A stretch of 64,000 nt of DNA. Source: Megaustenia siamemsis (taxonomy: Eukaryota > Mollusca > Gastropoda > Stylommatophora > Ariophantidae). Positions 1-12,975 of this stretch are shown in pieces (the first letter of the stretch is position 1; every line of letters begins with the position of its first letter). The stretch spans positions 59,668,482 to 59,732,481 of the forward strand of contig JAVIAB010000046.1 of assembly GCA_032433765.1 (NCBI GenBank), read 5' to 3'. Position numbers and translations under genes: made by a program. The notes beneath the pieces are model-generated. The model had not been told where the DNA came from, searched no databases, and saw nothing but the letters and a program-made list of their open reading frames with translations.

Positions 1-432
1 TTAGATAGGTAAGACAGTACAGTGGTTATGTTAGACAAGTAGTACAGTACAGTGGCTATATTAGACAGGTGAGACAGTACAGTGGTTATGCTAGGAAGGT
101 GAGACAGTACAGTGGTTATGTTAGACAAGTAAAACAGCACAGTACAGTGGCTACGTTAGATAGTTGAGACAGTACATTGGTTATGTTAGACAAGTAAGAC
201 AGCAATGTACAGTGGCTACCTTAGATAGGTGAGACAGTACAGTGGTTATGTTAGACAAGTAAGACAGCACAGTGCAGTGGCTACGTTAGATAGTTGAGAC
301 AGTACATTGGTTATGTTAGATAGGTGAGACAGTACAGTGGTTATGTTAGACAAGTAAGACAGCACAGTACATTGGTTATGTTAGATAGGTGAGACAGTAC
401 AGTGGTTATGTTAGACTGGTAAGACAGTACAT
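1..432. repeat. Degenerate minisatellite, about 30-35 bp unit
   Basis: Imperfect tandem units of the form gayaggtgagacagtacag followed by tggttatgtta. Variants with an extra cagcacagtac segment give longer units. The array runs in from the left edge and ends near 432 at ctggtaagacagtacatc. No coding signal is seen. Confidence 0.85.
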
Positions 433-905
433 CAGGTCATCTATTTTGGTAGTGAAAGAGTGTATTAACAACTCTGTGTAGTCATTGATTGTGGTGATGA
501 GAGTTGGGTACAAGAGTAGTGAGAAGAGAGATCAGGGAAGAGAAAAATACAATTCTTTATGAATGTCTACAGCAGCAATGGGAAGACAGGGGAAAGATAT
601 CCAAGCAGAGCATTAATGTGATGTTAGACCATGGGTACTAGTAGTTGTTTACTGCAGTGATAACACACTAACTGAATACAGAGCTATATTGCAAAGATGG
701 AATGAATACTGCAGAGCAATGTATAAAGATGCTTCAAAGCCTTCAGACACAATGATTGAAGGTCTAGAAATAACAAGCAGAGCCTGTGGTAGCTGAAGTG
801 TGCTCCACAATGACAAATGTGAAGCTAGGAAAGCCATTGAGATCTGGTGATAGCTGAATTTATTCAGGTAGAAGGCTTCACATACAAAATATCTGAAAAG
901 TGCAT
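433..905 (+). pseudogene. Decayed non-LTR retrotransposon relic (linker/early RT region)
   Basis: There is no long open frame. Short frame-shifted stretches read like the segment between the endonuclease and reverse transcriptase of LINE proteins, for example RWNEYCRAMYKD near 695-730. The relic appears to resume after the adjacent minisatellite, at 1463-1740, with KGNLNKLANH-like RT residues. This suggests one old element split by array growth. The assignment rests on short matches and is tentative. Confidence 0.45.
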
Positions 906-1462
906 CCTGGCCTGTACATCCCTGTTGTCTGGCCGGTACATCCCTGTTGTCTGGCCTGTACATCCCTGTTGTCTGTCTGGCCTGTACATCCCTGTTGTCT
1001 GGCCTGTACATCCCTGTTGTCTGGCCTGTACATCCCTGTTGTCTGTCTGGCCTGTACATCCCTGTTGTCTGGCCTGTACATCCCTGTTGTCTGTCTGGCC
1101 TGTACATCCCTGTTGTCTGTCTGGCCTGTACATCCCTGTTGTCTGGCCTGTACATCCCTGTTGTCTGGCCTGTACATCCCTGTTGTCTGTCTGGCCTGTA
1201 CATCCCTGTTGTCTGTCTGGCCTGTACATCCCTGTTGTCTGGCCTGTACATCCCTGTTGTCTGTCTGGCCTGTACATCCCTGTTGTCTGTCTGGCCTGTA
1301 CATCCCTGTTGTCTGTCTGGCCTGTACATCCCTGTTGTCTGTCTGGCCTGTACATCCCTGTTGTCTGGCCTGTACATCCCTGTTGTCTGTCTGGCCTGTA
1401 CATCCCTGTTGTCTGGCCTGTACATCCCTGTTGTCTGTCTGGCCTGTACATCCCTGTTGCAG
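906..1462. repeat. Minisatellite, 22/26-bp unit
   Basis: The unit is ggcctgtacatccctgttg plus tct, with a 4-bp gtct insertion giving 26-bp variants. The two lengths alternate irregularly over about 23 copies. Because 22 and 26 are not multiples of three, all frames cycle through the same peptides, which explains several overlapping open frames on both strands. These are not genes. Confidence 0.95.
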
Positions 1463-1740
1463 AGAAAGGAAATCTAAACAAACTAGCAAACCATTGTCCT
1501 GTGCAGTAATAAACCATGCCAGTAAAACACTATCATTGTGAGGAAGATAGGTCAGGAATGAGAACAGGAACTGCATGAGGTTTTCTATCTGGCACAGGAG
1601 CACATCTTCAATTGGAAGAAGATCTTTGAGAAGTCTAGGAAGTACAATACAGCAAGGCCTTTGACACACAACACCAGAAGTCACGAAACATCATCCAAGA
1701 TATGGATTTTTCTAATTACATCATATCAAAATATGTTGTT
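1463..1740 (+). pseudogene. Decayed non-LTR reverse transcriptase relic
   Basis: Directly after the 22/26-bp array the + strand reads KGNLNKLANH, then a shifted stretch, and later SKAFDTQ near 1652. These resemble the KKGNL...NYR and KAFD motifs of LINE reverse transcriptases. Stops and frameshifts are frequent. It is probably the continuation of the relic at 433-905 and is followed at once by the 15-bp array. Confidence 0.45.
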
Positions 1741-1745
1741 TGGGA

Positions 1746-4512
1746 TTCAGAACAGTTGCATTCAGAACAGTTGGATTCAGAACAGTTGGATTTAGAACAG
1801 TTGGATTCAGAACAGTTGGATTTAGAACAGTTGCATTCAGAACAGTTGGATTCAGAACAGTTGGATTTAGAACAGTTGGATTCAGAACAGTTGGATTTAG
1901 AACAGTTGGATTTAGAACAGTTGGATTCAGAACAGTTGGATTTAGAACAGTTGGATTCAGAACAGTTGGATTCAGAACAGTTGGATTTAGAACAGTTGCA
2001 TTCAGAACAGTTGGATTTAGAACAGTTGGATTTAGAACAGTTGCATTCAGAACAGTTGGATTCAGAACAGTTGGATTTAGAACAGCTGCATTCAGAACAG
2101 TTGGATTTAGAACAGTTGGATTTAGAACAGCTGCATTCAGAACAGTTGCATTCAGAACAGTTGGATTTAGAACAGTTGGATTTATAACAGTTGGATTTAG
2201 AACAGTTGGATTTATAACAGTTGGATTTAGAACAGTTGGATTTAGAACAGTTGCATTCAGAACAGTTACATTCAGAACAGTTGGATTTAGAACAGTTGGA
2301 TTTAGAACAGTTGGATTCAGAACAGTTGCATTCAGAACAGTTGCATTCAGAACAGTTGGATTTAGAACAGTTGGATTCAGAACAGTTGCATTCAGAACAG
2401 TTGCATTCAGAACAGTTGCATTCAGAACAGTTGGATTTAGAACAGTTGGATTCAGAACAGTTGGATTTAGAACAGTTGGATTTAGAACAGTTGGATTTAG
2501 AACAGTTGGATTTAGAACAGTTGGATTTAGAACAGTTGGATTTAGAACAGTTGGATTTAGAACAGTTGGATTTAGAACAGTTGGATTCAGAACAGTTGGA
2601 TTCAGAACAGTTGGATTTAGAACAGTTGGATTTAGAACAGTTGGATTTAGAACAGTTGGATTTAGAACAGTTGGATTTAGAACAGTTGGATTTAGAACAG
2701 TTGGATTTAGAACAGTTGGATTCAGAACAGTTGGATTTAGAACAGTTGGATTTAGAACAGTTGGATTCAGAACAGTTGGATTCAGAACAGTTGGATTCAG
2801 AACAGTTGGATTTAGAACAGTTGGATTCAGAACAGTTGGATTCAGAACAGTTGGATTCAGAACAGTTGGATTCAGAACAGTTGGATTCAGAACAGTTGGA
2901 TTTAGAACAGTTGGATTTAGAACAGTTGGATTTAGAACAGTTGGATTTAGAACAGTTGGATTTAGAACCGTTGGATTTAGAACAGTTGGATTTAGAACAG
3001 TTGGATTTAGAACAGTTGGATTCAGAACAGTTGGATTCAGAACAGTTGGATTCAGAACAGTTGGATTTAGAACAGTTGGATTCAGAACAGTTGGATTTAG
3101 AACAGTTGGATTTAGAACAGTTGGATTTAGAACAGTTGGATTCAGAACAGTTGGATTTAGAACAGTTGGATTCAGAACAGTTGGATTTAGAACAGTTGGA
3201 TTCAGAACAGTTGGATTCAGAACAGTTGGATTCAGAACAGTTGGATTTAGAACAGTTGGATTTAGAACAGTTGGATTCAGAACAGTTGGATTCAGAACAG
3301 TTGGATTCAGAACAGTTGGATTTAGAACAGTTGGATTTAGAACAGTTGGATTCAGTACAGTTGGATTTAGAACAGTTGCATTCAGAACAGTTGCATTCGG
3401 AACAGTTGGATTCAGAACAGTTGGATTCAGAACAGTTGGATTCAGAACAGTTGGATTCAGAACAGTTGGATTCAGAACAGTTGGATTCAGAACAGTTGGA
3501 TTCAGTACAGTTGGATTCAGAACAGTTGCATTCAGAACAGTTGGATTCAGAACAGTTGGATTCAGAACAGTTGGATTCAGAACAGTTGGATTCAGAACAG
3601 TTGGATTCAGAACAGTTGGATTCAGAACAGTTGGATTCAGAACAGTTGGATTCAGAACAGTTGGATTCAGAACAGTTGGATTCAGAACAGTTGGATTTAG
3701 AACAGTTGGATTCAGAACAGTTGGATTCAGAACAGTTGGATTCAGAACAGTTGGATTTAGAACAGTTGGATTCAGAACAGTTGGATTTAGAACAGTTGGA
3801 TTCAGAACAGTTGGATTCAGAACAGTTGGATTCAGAACAGTTGGATTTAGAACAGTTGGATTTAGAACAGTTGGATTCAGAACAGTTGGATTCAGAACAG
3901 TTGGATTTAGAACAGTTGGATTCAGAACAGTTGGATTTAGAACAGTTGGATTCAGAACAGTTGGATTTAGAACAGTTGGATTCAGAACAGTTGGATTCAG
4001 AACAGTTGGATTTAGAACAGTTGGATTCAGAACAGTTGGATTTAGAACAGTTGGATTCAGAACAGTTGGATTCAGAACAGTTGGATTCAGAACAGTTGGA
4101 TTCAGAACAGTTGGATTCAGAACAGTTGGATTCAGAACAGTTGGATTTAGAACAGTTGGATTTAGAACAGTTGGATTTAGAACAGTTGGATTCAGAACAG
4201 TTGGATTCAGTACAGTTGGATTCAGAACAGTTGGATTCAGAACAGTTGGATTTAGAACAGTTGGATTTAGAACAGTTGGATTTAGAACAGTTGGATTTAG
4301 AACAGTTGGATTCAGAACAGTTGGATTCAGAACAGCTGGATTCAGAACAGTTGGATTCAGAACAGTTGGATTTAGAACAGTTGGATTTAGAACAGTTGGA
4401 TTTAGAACAGTTGGATTCAGAACAGTTGCATTCAGAACAGTTGGATTTAGAACAGTTGGATTCAGAACAGTTGGATTCAGAACAGTTGGATTCAGAACAG
4501 TTGGATTTAGAA
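1746..4512. repeat. 15-bp minisatellite, about 184 copies
   Basis: Units are gaacagttggattca or gaacagttggattta, with some gcattca variants and rare single-base changes. Almost every unit is exactly 15 bp. Because 15 is a multiple of three and the unit has few stops, the array yields giant spurious open frames on both strands (RTVGF, xSEQL/xLEQL and NPTVL repeats). Two units reading ttataacag at about 2185 and 2215 break one frame. Nothing suggests translation. Confidence 0.97.
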
Positions 4513-4765
4513 AGAACAATGGAGTGCTGGTTAGTCCCGAGACAAAGAGGTCATGAGTTAAAATCTCGGCTGCAACAGTTGGAATTGTTATTTGTGATTT
4601 CTCTCAGGAGCAACCAGCCCTGGTCTCAGCTGTGAGGCCCAGCTTAAAACATCTATTACTCATCAGCAGAAAATATATGAATGCCTCCAAAGATAGTTAT
4701 CTGCCTGTGTGGCAAGGGACCCCTGATCACATGGCTGCCAGTGAAGTCTGCCATGATGATGCTGA
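4513..4765 (+). mobile_element. tRNA-derived SINE, copy A
   Basis: A tRNA-like head (ctggttagtcccgagac, then a B-box-like gagttaaaatctc) is followed by a body containing tgatttctctcagg, ttactcatcagcagaaaa and agttatctgcctgtgtggc. The same body, clearly homologous, is present in reverse orientation at 18531-18850. Two dispersed copies of the same head-plus-body define a SINE family. Copy A lacks part of the tRNA-like head compared with copy B. It lies between the 15-bp array and LINE relics. Confidence 0.7.
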
Positions 4766-4799
4766 TGACATAAGACTGATATTTAATTTAAACAAACAG

Positions 4800-5720
4800 C
4801 AATGATTAAATACAACAATGAGAACTGTTCCTATTGACATAAAAATAGGAGTAACACAGGGCTACATTCTATCACCATGTCTATTCAATGTATACACTGA
4901 GCAGATCTTGAAAGACATCATGAGGACGTCAGGACTAAACATCCATGGATCAATCATCTCAGGTATGCTGATGAGACCATATTAATGGCACACAATTCAG
5001 AAGACCTACAACAACTAGGGAACAAAATAAACAAGACAAGCCAAGAATATGAAATAAATATTAAAAAGACTAAAACTATGATTATTTGTAGAGAAAAGGC
5101 ACAAAATATACAAGGAGATATTGAAGTAGATAGAAAGAACTTAAAAAAGAATATAGGAATCTTGGACATATAACAAATGATGGAAAATGTAAGACAGAAA
5201 TAAACAAATGAATAGGAATGGCAAAAAGAAATTTGAACATGAAAAATATGCTAACATCATAGGAGATATCATCAAAACTAAAACTACTAATAGTAAAATG
5301 CTATATTGACTCAACATTCCTGCCTAGTACAGTAACATGGACATTAAATAAGAAAGCAGAGCAGAGAATGGAAGCCTTTGACATGTGGATCTGTAGGAAA
5401 ATGGGGGGAACTGGGTTGAGGGAAAAGAAGACAAGCAAGGAAGTTCTCAATCAGATCAAATAGAACACAATTAAAGAAAGAATTTCCTGGATATATGAAG
5501 AGACATAATAGCCTTCTACCAGTCATCTTGGAAGGTACAAGGTAGAGGCAGACCAAGACTACAGTAGACTGATAACATAAACAACTGGACAGGTGAACCT
5601 ATGACAATGTGCACCATCAAGACAAGAGACAGAGTCTTATAGTGCTCCATGGTAGCCAACCTTCCATGTGGAAACGGCACACAATGAAGAAGACAAGAAA
5701 CGTTATGCCACAAACAATAA
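4800..5720 (+). pseudogene. Decayed non-LTR retrotransposon (RT palm to C-terminus)
   Basis: Translations in shifting frames show GVTQGYILSPCLFN near 4850 (RT motif B region), MAHNSEDLQQL near 4985 (after the catalytic palm), and a C-terminal block with RHNSLL, ILEG-like and CTIKTRDRV plus CSMVANLPCG near 5500-5670. The last block closely matches the relic at 35262-35690, so both belong to one LINE family. Many stops and frameshifts show that it is dead. Confidence 0.75.
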
Positions 5721-5739
5721 GCAGTCAACAGGTGAATCA

Positions 5740-6360
5740 CACTGGCTCATAGTCCAAAAAGGAGTGAAACAAGGGGTATGTTTATTTGTTCAACATCAAT
5801 GTAGAGGTTAATGTCAACGAATATGATTATTGTGTGAAGTGTGACCCTTTCACAATAAGCATGTTCAGACTTGCTGACTATAGAGTTCTCCTCTCCAACA
5901 ATGAGAGCAGAGGGATTAGCTGGTCTAACTGAGGTGCTCTCAAGATAGTTTGACAGGGAACATATTTATTTGAATGACATAAAACAAAGGTAAGCTTCAT
6001 TGACAAAGCTGACTGAGAGATAATGAATAACTGGACAGTATGACTGTCTATGAATATCTGAGACCTTTAACAATGGAGAGTGCCACAAAGAAATCAAAAG
6101 AAGATTGGAAAAAAACAGTACAGAAATTAAATACTATGAAGAACATGTAGCACTATACCAGCAAAGAAATACAACTGCTAAGTGCATGCATCTTTCTGAT
6201 AGCAACATATGGTTGTGAATCTTGGACACTCACAGTAAACAATGTAAAAGAAATGTCTTACATTTGAGGTAGAATGTTGCATACAAATTCCCAGAATACC
6301 TTGGATAATAAAACAGAAACCTGAAGACTTATTGAAGGAGCTGAACATTGAAGAGAGCTG
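5740..6360 (+). pseudogene. Second decayed non-LTR retrotransposon, 3' region
   Basis: A fragment with GVKQG-like residues near 5764 is followed by ATYGCESWTLT near 6207 and RIPWIIKQKPEDLL near 6292. These are typical of the region between the RT palm and the C-terminus of LINE ORF2 proteins. The frames are broken. The last codons (NIEESWLAHI) run directly into the next minisatellite, and a copy of this junction is repeated inside that array at 7680. Confidence 0.65.
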
Positions 6361-6379
6361 GTTAGCACACATTAGTCAG

Positions 6380-9300
6380 GGTGCTGGCCTACATCAACGT
6401 TTCACTGTTGTCATGAGGAATGTTGGACTTCATCAAGTTGTCATGAGAAATGTTGGACTACATCAAGTTGTCATGAGAAATGTTGGACTACATCAAGTTG
6501 TCATGAGAAATGTTGGATTACATCAAGGTGGACTGTTGTCGTGAGAAATGTTGGACTACATCAAGTTGTCATGAGAAATGTTGGACTTCATCAAGGTAAT
6601 CTGTTGTCGTGAGAAATGTTGGACTTCATCAAGTTGTCATGAGAAATGTTGGACTACATCAAGTTGTCATGAGAAATGTTGGACTACATCAAGGTGGACT
6701 GTTGTCGTGAGAAATGTTAGACTACATCAAGTTGTCATGAGAAATGTTGGACTACATCAAGGTAGATTGTTGTCATGAGGCATGTTGGACTTCATCAAGG
6801 TAATCTGTTGTCATGAGAAATGTTGGACTTCATCAAGTTGTCATGAGAAATGTTGGACTACATCAAGTTGTCATGAGAAATGTTGGACTACATCAAGGTA
6901 ATCTGTTGTCATGAGAAATGTTGGACTACATCAAGGTAGATTGTTGTCATGAGGCATGTTGGACTTCATCAAGGTAATCTGTTGTCGTGAGAAATGTTGG
7001 ACTTCATCAAGTTGTCATGAGAAATGTTGGACTACATCAAGTTGTCATGAGAAATGTTGGACTACATCAAGGTAATCTGTTGTCGTGAGAAATGTTGGAC
7101 TTCATCAAGTTGTCATGAGAAATGTTGGACTACATCAAGTTGTCATGAGAAATGTTGGACTACATCAAGGTAGACTGTTGTCATGAGGAATGTTGGACTA
7201 CATCAAGGTAGACTGTTGTCATGAGAAATGTTGGACTACATCAAGTGATCATGAGAAATGTTGGACTACATCAAGGTGGACTGTTGTCATGAGGAATGTT
7301 GGACTACATCAAGGTAGACTGTTGTCATGAGAAATGTTGGACTACATCAAGGTGGACTGTTGTCATGAGAAATGTTGGACTACATCAAGTGATCATGAGA
7401 AATGTTGGACTACATCAAGGTGGACTGTTGTCATGAGGAATGTTGGACTACATCAAGGTAGACTGTTGTCATGAGAAATATTGGACTACATCAAGGTGGA
7501 CTGTTGTCATGAGAAATGTTGGACTACATCAAGGTAGACTGTTGTCATGAGGAATGTTGGACTACATCAAGGTAGACTGTTGTCATGAGGAATGTTGGAC
7601 TACATCAAGGTAATCTGTTGTCATGAGAAATGTTGGACTACATCAAGGTAGATTGTTGTCATGAGGAATGTTGGACTACATGAACATTGAAGAGAGCTGG
7701 TTAGCACACATTAGTCAGGGTGCTGGCCTACATCAACGTTTCACTGTTGTCATGAGGAATGTTGGACTTCATCAAGTTGTCATGAGAAATGTTGGACTAC
7801 ATCAAGTTGTCATGAGAAATGTTGGACTACATCAAGGTAGACTGTTGTCATGAGGAATGTTGGACTACATCAAGGTAATCTTTTAGTTGTCATGGGAAAT
7901 GTTGAACTACATCAAGGTAGACTGTTGTCATGAGGAATGTTGGACTACATCAAGGTGGACTGTTGTCATGAGGAATGTTGGACTACATTAAGGTGGACTG
8001 TTGTCATGAGGAATGTTAGACTACATCAAGGTAATCTGTTGTCATGAGAAATGTTGGACTACATCAAGGTGGACTGTTGTCATGAGGAATGTTGGACTAC
8101 ATCAAGGTGGACTGTTGTCATGAGGAATGTTGGACTACATCAAGGTGGACTGTTGTCATGAGGAATGTTGGACTACATCAAGGTAATCTGTTGTCATGAG
8201 AAATGTCGGACTACATCAAGGTGGACTGTTGTCATGAGAAATGTTGGACTACATCAAGGTAGACTGTTGTCATGAGGAATGTTGGACTACATCAAGTTGT
8301 CATGAGAAATGTTGGACTACATCAAGGTAGACTGTTGTCATGAGAAATGTTGGACTACATCAAGGTAGACTGTTGTCATGAGGAATGTTGGACTACATCA
8401 AGTTGTCATGAGAAATGAAATGTTGGACTACATCAAGGTAGACTGTTGTCATGAGGAATGTTGGACTACATCAAGGTAGACTGTTGTCGTGAGGAATGTT
8501 GGACTACATCAAGTTGTCATGAGAAATGTTGGACTACATCAAGGTAATCTATTAGTTGTCTTGAGAAATGTTGGACTACATCAAGGTAATCTTTTAGTTG
8601 TCATGAGAAATGTTGGACTACATCAAGGTAATCTTTTAGTTGTCTTGAGAAATGTTGGACTACATCAAGGTAATCTTTTAGTTGTCTTGAGAAATGTTGG
8701 ACTACATCAAGGTAATCTATTAGTTGTCTTGAGAAATGTTGGACTACATCAAGGTAATCTTTTAGTTGTCTTGAGAAATGTTGGACTACATCAAGGTAAT
8801 CTTTTAGTTGTCTTGAGAAATGTTGGACTACATCAAGGTAATCTATTAGTTGTCTTGAGAAATGTTGGACTACATCAAGGAAATCTTTTAGTTGTCTTGA
8901 GAAATGTTGGACTACATCAAGGTAATCTTTTAGTTGTCTTGAGAAATGTTGGACTACATCAAGGTAATCTATTAGTTGTCTTGAGAAATGTTGGACTACA
9001 TCAAGGTAATCTATTAGTTGTATTGAGAAATGTTGGACTACATCAAGGTAATCTATTAGTTGTCTTGAGAAATGTTGGACTACATCAAGGTAATCTATTA
9101 GTTGTATTGAGAAATGTTGGACTACATCAAGGTAATCTATTAGTTGTCTTGAGAAATGTTGGACTACATCAAGGTAATCTATTAGTTGTATTGAGAAATG
9201 TTGGACTACATCAAGGTAATCTATTAGTTGTATTGAGAAATGTTGGACTACATCAAGGTAATCTATTAGTTGTCTTGAGAAATGTTGGACTACATCAAGG

Positions 9301-9492
9301 TAATCTATTAGTTGTATTGAGAAATGTTGGACTACATCAAGGTAATCTATTAGTTGTCTTGAGAAATGTTGGACTACATCAAGGTAATCTATTAGTTGTA
9401 TTGAGAAATGTTGGACTACATCAAGGTAATCTATTAGTTGTCTTGAGAAATGTTGGACTACATCAAGGTAATCTATTAGTTGTATTGAGAAA
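6380..9492. repeat. Minisatellite with 30, 38 and 42-bp unit variants
   Basis: The core is gagaaatgttggactacatcaag. The 30-bp form dominates early, a 38-bp form with ggtagactg or ggtggactg is mixed in, and from about 8540 to 9490 the array is homogeneous 42-bp units (about 23 copies) with ggtaatctattag. The 42-bp part gives a spurious open frame of NLLVVLRNVGLHQG repeats. A block at 6341-6440 recurs at 7680-7775, showing an internal duplication of about 1.34 kb. Confidence 0.95.
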
Positions 9493-9885
9493 CAATGGTA
9501 TTGGTTTTAGTTTGTGGAAAGGTCAGGCACAGAAATCTACATTGTTGAAAGTTGCAACAAAAGTTGTTTTGTGTGTAAAAGTTTATATTTGTAATGATAA
9601 GATGTTCGGGCTACACTTGTGAAGGAGGGTCAAAGATCATTGTTACAACTTTCTGGAGCTACAAGAGACCAAATCTGATGTGCTAATTCTAGACCTTCTT
9701 TAGGGACACATTTCCGTGGACTAAAAATATGATCAATGAATAAATACCAAAGATGTGTATCAAGTCTGGCCTCTCGAGGAGTAAGAGGGACAGACAGAAA
9801 TTACTGACCAAATATCCAGAAAAGATTGTCTAATAGCCCACATGACTGACCAAATATCCAGAAAAGATTATTTATTATATATTAT
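9493..9885. other. Intronic sequence without recognised features
   Basis: AT-rich unique sequence between two arrays. No exon, RNA gene or transposon motif was recognised. A short direct repeat (tgaccaaatatccagaaaagatt) occurs at about 9804 and 9845. Confidence 0.5.
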
Positions 9886-10172
9886 ACATCTCCCAATGCT
9901 GTTATACATCACCCAGTGCTGTTATACATCTCCCAATGCTATTATACATCCCCCAGTGCTGTTATACATCTCCCAGAGCTGTTATACATCTCCCAGTGCT
10001 GTTATACATCTCCCAGTGTTGTTATTCATCTCCCAGTGCTGTTATACATCTCCCAGTGCTGTTCTACATCTCCCAGTGCTGTTATACATCTCCCAGTGCT
10101 GTTCTACATCCCCCAGTGCTGTTCTACATCTCCCAGTGCTGTTATACATCTCCCCATGTTGTTGTACATCAC
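9886..10172. repeat. 21-bp minisatellite
   Basis: About 13 copies of catctcccagtgctgttat plus ac, with scattered substitutions. It is open in several + frames because 21 is a multiple of three. It is not a gene. Confidence 0.93.
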
Positions 10173-10234
10173 ACAAGACTAGCAGTGTAGCTAACTAACA
10201 ATTCCAGCTGCCTTGTTTCCCAAACTCAGAATGG

Positions 10235-10413
10235 GGGGATGATGTTTGCTGTCCTTATATTTCTTGTCAGTGTTCTTCTTAGTGCTGCTCCAGTTGATTT
10301 ATTTTACCAATCATTTTCCATTTGGGGACTTGCTTTGTAATTCCCTGATATTTCTTCTCATCACACTGCCCACATATGCTCACATTCTTGATTATAGTTC
10401 AAATTGTTTGACC
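10235..10413 (-). pseudogene. Old RTE-type LINE fragment (3' region)
   Basis: The + strand text (gtgttcttcttagtgctg, cttgctttgtaattc, tcttctcatcacactg) aligns by eye with the antisense C-terminal coding region of the intact RTE element at about 44955-45080, but with many differences. It is therefore an older relative lying immediately beside the young insertion at 10423. A second old fragment lies on the other side, at 13613-13790. Confidence 0.6.
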
Positions 10414-10422
10414 ATTTTTCTT

Positions 10423-12975
10423 CTATCTATTGACCTTTCGAGCCGTAACCGGCCCATAGGGCGTAGACCAAGATACACCTTCTCCTATATGAATTTTTGT
10501 TCTAGCAGTTTTCTTTTAAAGATATTTTATCAAATCTCGCCATCTGTCTCTGTTCTGTGCAAGCAGTTCTATCTCATTGAGGGAGCCGATTCCTGCTGCT
10601 CTTGCCTCTCTCATCAATGTTCTTCTCAGTGTCTCCCTGGGTCTTCCTCTTTTTCTTTTACCTGTTGTTTCCCATATGAGGGCTTGCTTTGCTATTCGAT
10701 TATTATCTCTTCTCATCACATGTCCAACGTATGACCATCGTCTTTTCTTTATTACTGAAGATATTAGTGGTTGATTGGCGATTTCTCTAATTTCCTCGTT
10801 TGTTTTGAATTCGTTCCATTCTATACCAAGTATTTTCCTTAGACATTTATTTTCGAATGCGTTCAACTTTGTTTCTATATCTCTTGTTGTTTTCCAGCTT
10901 TCACACGCATACGTAAGGGTTGATAGTACATTTGATTTGAATAGCCTAAGTTTTGTGTTTGTGCTAATGAGTTTTGATTTCCACAACTTTTCAAGGCTTC
11001 TGAAAGACATTGCTGCTTTAGCCAGTCTGATTCTAATTTCTTTGCTCGTATCCCCTTCTCGATCAATGTGACTTCCAAGATAGATGAAGTGATCGATCTC
11101 TTCTACTGGTTTGTTTTCCATGTATATTTTGTCACTTGTTGGAATTAAACTTTTCATGACTTTAGTCTTTTCATGATTGACCTCAAGCCCAATTTTGCTG
11201 GCTATTGATGATAGTTCATTTGTGTTTTCCTGCATCGTTTTTATCTGATTGCTGATGAGAACTATGTCATCAGCAAAGTCCAGGTCCTCCAAATGGTCTC
11301 CTTGTATCCATTCGATGCCTTTATTACCAGTGCAGCATTTCTTCATTATGAAGTCCATAACAATTCCAAATAACAAGGGCGATAAAATACATCCTTGTTT
11401 AACCCCAGTTTCTATTGGGAAACATTCGCTCAGTCCTTCCTCTGTTCGAACTGCACATGTGTAACCATCATACATGTCTTTGATAATATTTATGATTTTT
11501 GATGGTAAGCCATATTGCTTCAGAATTTTCCACAAAGAATCATGTGGAACATGTGATGGGGAGAGAAGGCTGTAATACAACAAGTCAGAATGGAGAAAGA
11601 TTAATAGAATTATGTTTAATAGAAAATTTAGTTATAGGTGGGACATTATTTCCACATAAAAATATCCACAAAACAACATGGATATCTCCTGATGATAGAA
11701 CATCAAATCAAATTGACCACCTATGTATTAAACAACAATTCAGATCATCATTAATAGATGTAAGAGCATACAGAGGTGCTGATGTTAATAGTGACCACAA
11801 CCTGTGCATTGGGAAAATAAGATTAAAATTTAGAAACCAACAGAAGAGGTCAATTACACATAAAATTGATAGTCATAAACTGAAAGATGAAGCAATAAAG
11901 GAAAAGTTTAACATAGAGCTAAGTAATTGTTATTCAGCACTTGGTGAAATAGACTTAGATATCAATGAAATGTGGGACTCACAGAGCAAAATACTAATGA
12001 CAGCAGCAGAAGCAAGTGCTGGACTGAAGAAAATGGAAAAACGAGCTTGGATCTCAGACACCACATGGAAATACATCAAAGAAAGAAGAGAAGCGAAGAG
12101 AGCCATGACTAATGTAAAGACAGATCTTGGAAAGGTTCTGGCAAAAGCAACATACAAAGAATTAGATAACAAAGTGAAAAGTTCGGCAAGAAGAGATACA
12201 AGAGCTTATATAGACAACTTGGCAGAGAAAGCAGAGACAGCTGCAATTACAGGAGACAGCAGAACTCTTTATACTGTACAAAAGATGCTGACAAACACCT
12301 ATACATCCAGTGGAACACCAATTCTAGACAAATCTGGATTAATGCTAACAACAAGCGCAGACATAAAAGCCCGTTGGGCGGAACACTTCAAAGAAATTCT
12401 TAACCGTCCACTACCTCACAGTTTAATAGATTTTGAAGCTGAAACACCAGCAGCAGAATTAGATGTAAATTTAGATGACTTCACCTTGAGTGAAATAGAA
12501 ACCACCTTAAAGCTAATGACCAATAACAAGGCTGCTGGAGAGGATAAGTTAACAGCTGAGATCCTCAAGGCAATTGATAGCCATAATTTAATACATCTCC
12601 AAAAAATGTTCAACATCATTTGGAAAACAGAGAAGACGCCTCATAAATGGAAAAAAGGAATCATTGTTAAGATCCCAAAAAAGGGCAATCTTAGAGATTG
12701 TAACAATTGGAGAGGCGTGACACTTTTGTCAGTTGCCTCAAAATTATTCTGTAAAATCATCCTAAATAGAATAAAGGATTCAATAGATACAGTAATGCGT
12801 GAAGAACAGGCTGGGTTTAGAAAAGGGAGAAGCTGTCTTGACCACATTTTCACTCTACGACTTATATTGGAGGAACACATTGAAAAGCAAAAACCTTTTG
12901 TACTTAACTTCATCGACTTCAAAAAAGCATTTGATAGTATTCATAGAGATTCTTTGTGGAAAATTCTGAAGCAAT
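10423..12975. mobile_element. Young RTE-type LINE, 5'-truncated with 5' inversion
   Basis: Positions 10423-11541 are the 3' part of the element on the minus strand, from the tctatctat tail to the middle of the RT. Positions 11544-12975 are the upstream part (mid-endonuclease to the KAFD region) on the + strand. Both are almost identical to the full-length copy at 44756-47933. The two parts overlap by about 29 bp of element sequence. A 9-bp target duplication, atttttctt, flanks the whole (10414-10422 and 12976-12984). This is the classic product of twin priming. The apparent 617-aa and 355-aa open frames across the inversion are chimeric fragments, not genes. Confidence 0.9.

Noticed and set aside
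1721..4635. Giant 804-938 aa repeat ORFs on both strands
   Set aside because: A 15-bp stop-poor unit is open in several frames of both strands; composition and unit drift show no coding constraint.
8489..9622. 377-aa ORF of NLLVVLRNVGLHQG repeats
   Set aside because: Product of a 42-bp satellite unit; the frame breaks wherever 30 or 38-bp units occur.
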